A DNA stretch of 64,000 nucleotides. Origin: JAHEZL01 sp046074525. Its GTDB lineage: Bacteria > Bacteroidota > Bacteroidia > Flavobacteriales_C > GCA-002722245. The stretch spans positions 1-64,000 of the forward strand of contig JBJTOK010000033.1 of the NCBI GenBank assembly GCA_046074525.1, written 5' to 3'. Positions 33,532-42,500 of this stretch are shown in pieces. Made by a program: the position numbers and the translations under genes. The first letter of the stretch is position 1. Each line of letters opens with the position of its first letter. The notes under the pieces are model-generated. The model did not search any database. It saw only the letters and a list, made by a program, of their open reading frames with translations, and was not told the origin of the DNA.

Positions 33532-34068
33532 ATGAAACAGCGGGTAAAGCAGATATTCATTATGTCGGTTTTCTTCTTGGGGATGAAAACTTCGGCAATG
33601 GCAACTTCCGTGGCTCTGGATGGGCTGTGGTTAGATGAAGACAATATCAAAACAGCAATTGTACAAAACGACAACAAAGTCATTCTTAACAATAAGTCGG
33701 GAAGCACTGTAGTCAAAATGAACGGTACTGTTTCTGGAAAAACCATCACTGTTTCTGTAGATCAAACCAAATTGACCGGCGAGATTTCTGACGACAACCT
33801 TGTAATCACCTGGAAAAACGGCAGCAAATGGTTCAGAGATATTTCAGGAACCTGGGCAAACGAAAAAGGAAATAACCTGCTGATCGAACAGATAGGAAGC
33901 TTTGTAAGAGTTAAAAACGAAAAAGGTGATGTACAATCTGTTGGTTTCCTGAAAGACGAAGGCATCGTGCTTATCGCTAAAACAACGAACGAAACTACCG
34001 CAGGATCATTACAAGAAGAAAATGGCATCGTTTGGAAAAACGGTACCGCCTGGAGAAAGAAGATGTAA
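33532..34068 (+). CDS. Secreted protein of unknown function with two tandem beta repeats
   Basis: About 178 residues from the ATG at 33532. The signal peptide (MKQRVKQIFIMSVFFLGMKTSAMA) is followed by two related halves. Each begins with G-x-W (LDGLWLDED; ISGTWANEK), has an I/V-x-Q strand, and ends with the same block (NLVITWKNGSKWFRD; NGIVWKNGTAWRKK). This is an internal duplication, likely forming a small beta barrel or sandwich with lipocalin-like strands. No lipobox or catalytic motif is seen. It stands alone between two terminators. I do not recognise the family beyond a general extracytoplasmic beta protein. Confidence 0.75.
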   Translation: MKQRVKQIFIMSVFFLGMKTSAMATSVALDGLWLDEDNIKTAIVQNDNKVILNNKSGSTVVKMNGTVSGKTITVSVDQTKLTGEISDDNLVITWKNGSKWFRDISGTWANEKGNNLLIEQIGSFVRVKNEKGDVQSVGFLKDEGIVLIAKTTNETTAGSLQEENGIVWKNGTAWRKKM

Positions 34069-34092
34069 AAAAAAGAGAGAGGTATATAAAAG

Positions 34093-34124
34093 AAAAAGGT
34101 CCGTTGATTAACGGACCTTTTTTT
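34093..34124. terminator. Bidirectional intrinsic terminator
   Basis: AAAGGTCCGTT (34095-34105) pairs with AACGGACCTTT (34110-34120), GATT loop, with A-run and T-run on the two sides. It lies between two convergent genes and can serve both. Confidence 0.9.
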
Positions 34125-34128
34125 ATTT

Positions 34129-34608
34129 CTAGTGGTGGTGTCCACCCGGACCGTGAACGTGTCCATGGGAGATTTCTTCAGCAGAAGCCTCTCTCACTTC
34201 GTTTACAACGATATCGAAATTGAGTGTATTTCCAGCCAAAGGATGGTTACCGTCAATTTTCACCTGGTCGCCAGTGATTTCAACGACAGTCACTACCACC
34301 TGTCCTTGCGGACCTTCAGCGTGAAACTGCATACCTACTTCCACTTTATTGGTTCCGAAAGCCGTAAGCGGAACAGTTTGTACCAATCTCGGATCAGCAA
34401 CGCCATATCCTTTTTCGGCAGAAACCGCTACAGAAAATTTGTCGCCGGCAACTTTATTTTCCAGTTCTTCTTCCAATCCGATAACCAGATTACCGTGGCC
34501 ATGCAGATAATATAAACCTTCTCTTCCTACGTTTGAATCCAAAATCTCACCCGCATCATTCTTCAGCGTATAAGTGATGGCCACTACTGAGTTCTTTTTA
34601 ATTTTCAT
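34129..34608 (-). CDS. FKBP-type peptidyl-prolyl isomerase, SlyD-like
   Basis: This gene encodes 159 residues. The FKBP strands VVAITYTLKNDAGEILDS and YLHGHGNLVIGLEEELENKVAGDKFSV flank an IF (insert-in-flap) domain near residues 70-125, as in SlyD; the last FKBP strand is in NHPLAGNTLNFDIVV. The C-terminus is His-rich (SHGHVHGPGGHHH), typical of SlyD and able to bind Ni or other metals. Roles include prolyl isomerisation, chaperone action, and in some bacteria nickel delivery. No hydrogenase or urease gene is nearby, so general folding is most likely. Confidence 0.92.
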   Translation of the reverse strand: MKIKKNSVVAITYTLKNDAGEILDSNVGREGLYYLHGHGNLVIGLEEELENKVAGDKFSVAVSAEKGYGVADPRLVQTVPLTAFGTNKVEVGMQFHAEGPQGQVVVTVVEITGDQVKIDGNHPLAGNTLNFDIVVNEVREASAEEISHGHVHGPGGHHH

Positions 34609-34716
34609 TTGTATCTGATTTTATTTTAACGATTTAGGCGCTAAAGGTAGGTTTTTACCTGTGGTTCTGAAAATAAAATCTCTTTTATCCTTATCTTTCT
34701 CACAATCATTAACCCT

Positions 34717-35565
34717 ATGGCACATTTCATCCCTTTCAAAGGCCACTATCCGCTGCCAGCAAAGGCCGGAGCTATTGCTATTGATTCTTACGACAGCTAT
34801 TCGGAGGAAGATGTGAAGGAAATCCTTCGTAACGACGCGCAATCATTCATCAATATTATCTACAAACCCGCCACCACCCATTTACAGGATTTTTATATCC
34901 AGGTGCGACAGCGTTTCAATAACTTCATTGGCAATGAATGGCTCCTGCAATCGGAACATAAAAGCTATTACATCTACCGAAAAATTGAAGGAGGGAAAAG
35001 CTATGCAGGGATTATCGGACTGAGTGACATCCGTGATCTGGAAAAAGGACTCATTAAGCTCCACGAAAAAACGCTGCCGAAGCGAGAAAACATCCTTACG
35101 CAATATTTAAAGGAAGTCCGACTTAATGCCGAACCGGTAGCCCTCATTTATGAAAAACAGGAAAAACTTTCTGCTTTTATGAAGGATTACATGGAGAATA
35201 AAAGTCCTTTGCTTCAGTTTAAGGATAAAAGCACACATACCTTGTGGGAGATTAAGGAGGAAAATAATCTCCAGTTTATTGAAGAAGCGCTTTCAAAATT
35301 GGGTTACCTGCTCGTCGCCGACGGCCATCACCGCATCATGAGTTCGCTGAGAAACTACGAAATCAGCAACGAACATCCTTATTTCCTCAGTATTCTTTTC
35401 GATAACGAAAATGTAAGCATAAAGCCTTATTCTGAAGGAGGCAAAAAATACAGCTTTGAAGAAATAAAGGCCATCACTTCACAAAACCAGCTGCTGCCAC
35501 CCAAGTCGACATGGATATTACCGAAACTAAAAACCGGACTGGTGATCTACGATTTAAAAAAATGA
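34717..35565 (+). CDS. DUF1015 family protein, shortened form
   Basis: This gene encodes 282 residues. It has the N-terminal part of DUF1015 (SYDSYSEEDVKEILRNDAQSFINIIYKP), the LIYEKQEKLSAFM stretch, the conserved ADGHHRIMSS motif near residue 204, and the family's C-terminal end PPKSTWILPKLKTGLVIYDL. DUF1015 proteins are usually about 400 residues. Between YFLSILFDNENVSIKPY and the C-terminal block, roughly 120-130 residues are missing, so this is an internally shortened form with both ends kept. The reading frame is clean, so a functional short variant is more likely than decay. The biochemical role of the family is not settled. It runs into yggS with a 13-base gap. Confidence 0.85.
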   Translation: MAHFIPFKGHYPLPAKAGAIAIDSYDSYSEEDVKEILRNDAQSFINIIYKPATTHLQDFYIQVRQRFNNFIGNEWLLQSEHKSYYIYRKIEGGKSYAGIIGLSDIRDLEKGLIKLHEKTLPKRENILTQYLKEVRLNAEPVALIYEKQEKLSAFMKDYMENKSPLLQFKDKSTHTLWEIKEENNLQFIEEALSKLGYLLVADGHHRIMSSLRNYEISNEHPYFLSILFDNENVSIKPYSEGGKKYSFEEIKAITSQNQLLPPKSTWILPKLKTGLVIYDLKK

Positions 35566-35578
35566 GTTTCTTTGCGGA

Positions 35579-36238
35579 ATGATTGCCAATAACCTCAATA
35601 CCATTCTTTCCTCGCTTCCGGAACATGTTCAACTTATTGCGGTCTCCAAAACAAAACCGAAGGAGGATATTGCCCAAGCTTACCAGGCGGGACAAAAAGT
35701 TTTTGGTGAAAACAAGGCCCAGGAAATGTCGGCCAAGTATGCTGACCTACCCAAAGATATTCATTGGCACATGATAGGCCACATGCAAAGCAATAAAGTA
35801 AAATACATTGCCCCTTTTGTAAGTTTGATTCATTCTGTTGATAGTTTAAATCTGCTCGGCGAAATCAATAAACAAGGCAGAAAAAACAATAGAGTTATTC
35901 CTGTTTTACTGCAATTTCATATTGCAGAAGAAGAAACAAAATTCGGACTTTCTCTACCGGAGGCAGAAGTTCTGCTAAATTCTAATGAGTATTCCCAATT
36001 CCAGAATATTCGTGTCGACGGCGTAATGGGTATGGCCACTTTTTCAGAAAACCCTGAGCAAGTCCGCAAGGAATTCCGCGAACTGAAAAACATTTTTATC
36101 CAATTGAAAACACGCTTTTTTTCTCAACAGGAAAACTTCAGGGAAATATCCATGGGTATGTCGGGAGATTACAAAATCGCCATTGAAGAAGGCAGTACTA
36201 TGATAAGAGTGGGGAGTTCTATTTTTGGGGGGAGATAA
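35579..36238 (+). CDS. YggS family pyridoxal phosphate homeostasis protein
   Basis: This gene encodes 219 residues of the one-domain PLP-binding TIM barrel family (YggS/PROSC). The PLP lysine lies in LIAVSKTKPKEDIAQAY (Lys near residue 24). Further family blocks are FGENKAQEM, IHWHMIGHMQSNKVKYIAPFVSLIHSVDS, and SMGMSGDYKIAIEEGSTMIRVGSSIFG at the C-terminus (phosphate binding). It keeps free PLP in balance and affects amino acid pools. Co-directional with the DUF1015 gene. Confidence 0.95.
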   Translation: MIANNLNTILSSLPEHVQLIAVSKTKPKEDIAQAYQAGQKVFGENKAQEMSAKYADLPKDIHWHMIGHMQSNKVKYIAPFVSLIHSVDSLNLLGEINKQGRKNNRVIPVLLQFHIAEEETKFGLSLPEAEVLLNSNEYSQFQNIRVDGVMGMATFSENPEQVRKEFRELKNIFIQLKTRFFSQQENFREISMGMSGDYKIAIEEGSTMIRVGSSIFGGR

Positions 36239-36240
36239 CT

Positions 36241-36528
36241 CTATTCAATAGTTGCACTAAGCCCCCTATCCATTAAAGCCTCGCACATCGGGCGAAGCAC
36301 ATCATACTCTCCTTTTTTCACTCCGCATTTTCCATTGTAATGAATGATGAGCGTGCATTGCTCGGCCTGCAGCGGATCATGCTCACAGATATCAACAAGG
36401 CATTTAATCACATGATCAAAAGTGTTTACATCGTCGTTATAAACAATAAGATCATAAATATAGTTTTCCGCTTCCAGCACGTCGGTGTCGTGCTGTTCTT
36501 TGGTTAATCTGTCAGGAGCGGTTGTCAT
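36241..36528 (-). CDS. clpS: ATP-dependent Clp protease adaptor ClpS
   Basis: This gene encodes 95 residues, the normal ClpS size. The core VYNDDVNTFDHVIKCLVDICEHDPLQAEQCTLIIHYNGKCGVKKGE (given as IVYNDDVNTFDHVI and EQCTLIIHYNGKCGVKKG) matches the ClpS fold, including the N-degron-binding Asn-Asp-Asp start and the His in the HYNGK strand. ClpS binds N-end-rule substrates and hands them to ClpAP/ClpCP. Its ATG overlaps the TAA of the upstream 2163-residue envelope gene (TAATG), so translation of the two is coupled. Confidence 0.95.
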   Translation of the reverse strand: MTTAPDRLTKEQHDTDVLEAENYIYDLIVYNDDVNTFDHVIKCLVDICEHDPLQAEQCTLIIHYNGKCGVKKGEYDVLRPMCEALMDRGLSATIE

Positions 36529-39500
36529 TATTTCTTAATGAGTTGTAAAGCTTTATCTACAGCGATTTTCTCTTTGCTCTGGTAGGCCACCATAAAAGCA
36601 TCTTTCAGTCCGGAAGCAATCACCTGATCTTTTAGTTTACGTGCATCATCGGGATTGGTGAATTCACCTACAGTGAAGATGGTCACGCCATCAGCATCTT
36701 TATAGTATTCCACTTTAGCCGGTAATTTAAAGAACAAGGTAGTGGTTTCTACCGGTACTTCATTACGGTAAGCACCTATTTGTACTTTAAATACAATTCC
36801 GGCTGCAGAAGGAGTGTTAGTGACTGTAAGCGGATTGCCAGTATTAGTTGTGATAGTAACAGTTCCATTTTGTGCATCAGCAACAGAAATACGCTGTCCG
36901 CCGCGGTAAGCAGTAACAAAGGCATCCTTGATTCCGGCAGCATTGATCTCCGCCTTGCGGGCATTGGCCTCTTCAAAAGTTTTGTATTTCCCGGTAGTAT
37001 AGCGATAGAGTCCGGCTGGTGTTTTCTCCACATTCAGTGGCTGTAAATCATAGGGTCCACCTGCAGCAATTGGTTTGGAAACCACGCAAATCTGCACTGT
37101 GTAGAACGTTTCAGCGGTATTAACCGCAGTACTCTTAGCTTCATTGACTGTAACTTGTGGATTGGCTGTTACAGGATTTTTCACCTCTACTTTATTGATG
37201 GCATCCACCTCGCGTGCTTCAATAGCCTGCAAAGCATTTTGCTGAGGCTGACTGGCTTTCTCGGTAATCTGTCCGGCCTGCTCCATGGAAATACGCTGAC
37301 CGTTATAGAAGGGCACCACGAAAGCATCCTGATAACCCATCTGACGAATTTTATCGCGGGCAATTGAAGCGGCTTTAAATGATCTGAAAGTACCGGCAGT
37401 ATAGCGGATAAAGCCCAACTTGGTTTGTTCACCGTTCACCGGCGAAATTCCCTTGAACAAATCCTGCGGAATAGGATTTTTGAAAGCACCAACTTGAACT
37501 GTATAAATCAAACCTTCCGGCAGTTTTGCATCTATTGGAATTGGTTTATCGGCAGAATACACGATAGTGTTACTGATCTCGAATTTATCCTTCAGCACCG
37601 CATCTTCAACGCTTTGTTTTTCACCAAAAATCTTTGCTTTCTCCACATCCACTTTCACAATGGTTTTATCGTCAGGATTGATAGTGCTATGCGTTTGATT
37701 GTTGTTATTATTATTTTGCTGCCCCTTATTGTTATCGACAGGCTTAGTATTTTTTGCAGCAGCAACAACTTCTTTTTGCGCCTTTTCCTTGTAATCAACA
37801 AACACATCTGTTTTCTTGTTGTCATCCACAGCCTTCTTCTTCACTTCCTGCGCTACTTTAGGATCAAGGCTCTCCATGTACAACTGAGCTTCCTTACGTT
37901 TAGCCTGAGCTTCCAGTCTTGAATTATCAATCAGCTGCGAAGATTGTAAAGCCTGTTCCTCTTTCTGATCTGCGAGTTTTTTGAGTCGCGCTGCTTCATT
38001 CAACAACTTCTGAACTTCCTGCTCATTGACTTTTCCTTCCGCCTGCGCGAGGGTATTTTCTGATTGTTGCTGATAGGTTTTTGCTTCCTTCTTCAGCTCG
38101 GTGTATTTATCAACTTCAGCTGCAATTTCCTTTTCGGTTTTCTTCGCCTCATCTAACAATTGATTGTATTGCTTTGTAGCTTCTTCCCGTTTCTTAGCGG
38201 TATTGACGGCAACGTCACCAGTTCCTGTTTTATCTTTAGGTGTATCGGTTCCAGTCGCCTGATCTTTTTTTGTATCGTTATTTGCAGCAACGTTTTTATC
38301 AGCAGGCTTAGCAGTTTCAACAGGAACATCTTTCACCGTCTTCATTTTCTCCTGTAAAGCCAACGCCTGATTTTGCTGTTCGTTGGCCTTTACAATAGCC
38401 GTTCTCGCCTCCAAAGGATCGGCAGCAGAGAGTGCTCTTGCTTTCGACAGAGTAGCCTGCTTCATCAGTGAATCAGCTGTATTTTGCATGGACGCAATGG
38501 TCTTTTGCTGTTCCGGACTCTTATCTTTCAGGAGTTCTGCACTTTGACTTTTTTTGTTTTCATATGCCAGCTGATCATCTTTCAATTCTTTTTGAAGCGC
38601 CTCGTTTTTTCCTTTATCGGCGGCTAACTCATATTCCTTGCTCTGTGCCAACAGTTCTTTTTTCTTCTTTGGATTTTTCTCTTTTTCGGCCTGAGCTTGC
38701 AGCTCCGCCACTTTGGCCTGAGCGAGAGAATCCATCGCATTCTGGCGGGCAATGACTTTATTGGCCTCAGCCTTCTGCCTGTCGAGTTCCTTTTGCTTTT
38801 CCTGAGCTATTTTTTCCTCCTCTAAACGCTTTTGTTCTGCCGCAGCCAGTTCTTCCCTGGTACCACCGTTCAATACAGCTTCCTGCTTTTCCAAAGCCTG
38901 AATTTCCTTGGCGTAAGCTTCGTTGTACAAATTGATTTGCTCAGTAGCCGACTTAGCTTTCTTCGCCTGTTCTCTCAGCTTTTTGCTTTCGGCAAAAATT
39001 TCATCCACCTGCTTGATATCTTCCTTCTGCTTTTCAGAAATAGTAATTTTCTTTTTGGTGAAAGCCTGTTTGATTTTTTCCTTGTTGACTTCCTTCTCTT
39101 TTTCGTGGAGTTCGCCTTGTTTTGCAAGGGCTTCCTTTTCCTTGATGCGACCGAGACGCTTCAGTTTAACCGCCTGCTTCTTCAACTTCTTAGCTTCCGA
39201 TTTCTTCGCTGTCTGCGCCTGCACTTCCAATGCTACAGCTTCTCTATATTTGGTCACTGCCGAATCTTCCAATGCAGAAATTTCTTTAATGAGGTTTTGT
39301 ACAGCTACATCTTTGCTGTATGTATAATCCGAATTTTTCTTTACTCCATAAGCTTCCTCAAGAGTGTGTACTTTCTCTTGTTTCAACTGTTGTTCGGTTT
39401 TAGGAAGAGTGCTGTTGACAATTTGATCGGTCGAACTTTTTACAGCAGCAGTATCACCACCAATTTTCTTTTCAGACGCAGCTACCTGCTGCTGCATTTC

Positions 39501-42500
39501 CTTGATGTCCTTGATTTGCGCAAGAATAGCCTGTTGTGTTCTAAGCAATTCCAGTTCTCGTCGGTAAGCTTCGTTGATGAAAGAAACCTTTTCCTTGAAG
39601 TCCTTTGCCGACTTCACTTTTTCCCTCACCACCAAAGCTGCAATCCAGTTGTTACCAATGTCGGTGAGCTTGCTTTCAGGAACCTGTACTTTTTTATCCG
39701 CAACAGCTCTCTTGATGATTTCAGCATTATAATCGTATTCGGCGCGGTTGGCAAAGAAATAATTTTCAGAAGCCTGTACCTGCCTCTCCTGCGATTGCCG
39801 CTGAAGATCCTGAGCTTCTTTATCAAGTTTTTTCTTATCGCCCTTTTTATCGGTCGCAGCTGCTGCCTCCTGCTTCGCTTTCGCATTGAGATATAAAGAT
39901 AGCGCCTGATTTTCGGAAGTCCGGGCATTGCTGAGATTGGCTTTTACAGTGTTGCTCGGACCGTACGCGAAACTGGTATCGGTCTTGATTCCAAAAGCAC
40001 TTAAAGCAGCGAGAGAAACATCATCCTCTGTGGCTTTCTCAGGTTGGAAATCTTTTTTCAATTCAAAATTGTTGGTCACCGATACCACATTTTTGCTGAT
40101 GGTATCCACAGGAGTTTTAACGGTGGTAACATTGGTATCGATTGGTGTCTTCAGGTTGGTATTCTTATCAGCTATCTGGACTTCCTCTTTAACAGGCGTT
40201 GCAATTGTTCCTGTCTTAGAAAAATTTTCCAACGCTGCACTTTGCTGCTCATTGAGTTTATTGGTCACTGCAATATCCTCCGGGTTCAGCTTATCTTTCT
40301 CCTTAATGTTAGTGGCAATTTCAAGATGATCCTTAACCTCTAATTTTTTCTTTTCTTCTTCTTTAATGAGAACATCTATCTTTTTCTGCATATCTTTCTT
40401 CTCGCCTTTAGACGCTGCTGCCATTGCATTTTCCAATGCTTTCTTCTCCTCTTCCAACTTCACGAGCTGCTCCATAGCTGTCTGGGCTTTCAGCATTTCG
40501 CTGTTGTATTGCTCAGCCGATTTTTGTTTGTTGCTGTTGATCAACGTGTTCCCCTGGTTAACAGCAATGGTTTTGGTAGCAGTATCCTTAGACTGCGCTT
40601 GATCTTTTTGCTGGGAGGCAACAAGATTCTTTAAAACCTCCTCCTCAGCCTTTTTCTTTTCTTCAGCCTTGCGCTCAGAAGGATCCTGAGCTTTAACTGT
40701 ATTTACCTGCTGCTGTAAACCCTGTATTGTTTTTGTATCAGGAATTGGATCTGTATCCGTTTTGATAGCCAGTAGCTCAGCCTCTGCAATCACCCGCTCC
40801 GCATTTTTCTTAGCAAGATCCTGCTTCAACTCATCAATCTGCAGCTTGAATTCCTGCTGTAATTCCTTGTTCTTGGTAGCTGCCAGCTGTTGTTCCAACT
40901 GCTTTTGTTCGTTTTCAAGACTCTTGAGATCAGCATTGATTTCCTGTACAAAAGCATCAGCAGCCTTTTGCTCCGAGTCCCTGCTCACAAGGGTTTTGGT
41001 ATAAGCCTCCTCTATACTGATCTGATCTGCTGCCCTGTTGCGCTCCTGAATCTCATCCAGCTTTTGTTTTTGCTGTTCCAGCTTGGCAATGGCCTGATCG
41101 GTATTTTTTGCATCGGTTGCTTCCTTAATAATTTCCGCATACTGGTTGGCAGCAACATATTCCTCTTTCTTGTTTTTTGCTTCCTCTTTTTTCGCTTCGG
41201 CATAATGCGTGGTAATAGCAGCCTCTCTGGTCTTCTTCCTCAATACTTTTCCTTTCTGGTCGATTTCCTGTTGTATTTTTTGCTTCTCTTCAGGAGTGGC
41301 CGCCTGGGTGAGTTTCTGACTCAAGTCTATAAGTTCTTTCTTCTCGGCAGCAGCTTCTTCTTTCTTTATGTTGGCCACATAAGCAGCAGCTTCGGCATCG
41401 TCCTGTAGGGCATTGTATTCTTTTTCCAGCTCACGGGCATCTTTAAATGCTTCCTCAACAAATGCGCCGTTAGAGGTTTCAATCTTGACCTCCCCTTTTG
41501 GGGATTCTGTTTTAGGATCATGTTTGGCCAGAGGTTCCTCTTCTATTTTTTCTTTTACAGGCTGGGTATTGAAGGCTATGTCTTTATCGGAATTCACATC
41601 CAGATCCGCACTCTTCTTATAAGCCTGATTGAAAGCTATATCATCAACAACCACCTGCCTTTGATTGTCAACCAGCATTTGCTCCTGTGGAGTAATTTTC
41701 AAGCTAATTTTCTGATTGATCACCAAGGCCTCTTTCTTTTCAGGTACACTTACAATTTCCTCCATGGTATTCAAGCCTGTAGCCGCCACTTTAAAACTGT
41801 ATTGCTTTCCGGAAGGAAGCGTCATAGAATAAGCTCCTGTTTTCTCATTGGATTTAAACACACCTACCACTATACCTGTTTCCATATCAGTGACAGTGAT
41901 CGTCGCTCCTTTTTGCTTAGTATTCTCTATTGCTATCTCGCCTTTGATGACTGTATTGTCCTGGTGTTCTTTATTAGGAATAATTTTGTACACCGTAATT
42001 TCATCCTTGGTGTTGGCACGCGAAGAAGCAAAATAGGCCACATTTTCGTTCATGTCGGTGATATACAAAATATCATCATCGGGTGAATTCACAGCAAAAC
42101 CAAGATTCACCGGCTCTTTCCACAGATTGGTCTCTGTATCCAACTCACTCTTGAAAATATCGTAGCCCCCAATGCTGTTGTGCCCTTGTGAAGCGAAATA
42201 CAATATTCGGCCGTTGGGATGCAGATAAGGATAATCCTCATCCAGTGAAGTATTAATAAGTGGTCCGAGTGTCATCGGCTGACTCCAGGTGCCATCAGCA
42301 AAATGCACCATCTTGAAAAGATCCCTGCCGTTTTCACCTTTTTCACCATAGCTGGAAAAATATACTTCAGAAAGCGCGGGATTATGCACAATAAGCGAAT
42401 ACTCCTTATTCTTTTTATCGAGCTTGGTCCTGAACTCATCCGTTTTCACCAAAATCTTCCTGTCGAATTCATTGAGTTGATAAGCCCTGAAAAACTCCTG

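Noticed and set aside
37680..37740. Low-complexity Asn/Gln-rich stretch in the giant SPOR gene as a possible tandem repeat or assembly fault
   Set aside because: It is short, in frame, and lies at a linker between coiled coil and SPOR domains, which is normal for such proteins.
38832..39896. Plus-strand frame of 354 codons rich in Phe and Leu
   Set aside because: It is the antisense of the Lys/Glu-rich coiled-coil region of the giant SPOR gene; such regions give long hydrophobic antisense frames by codon bias.
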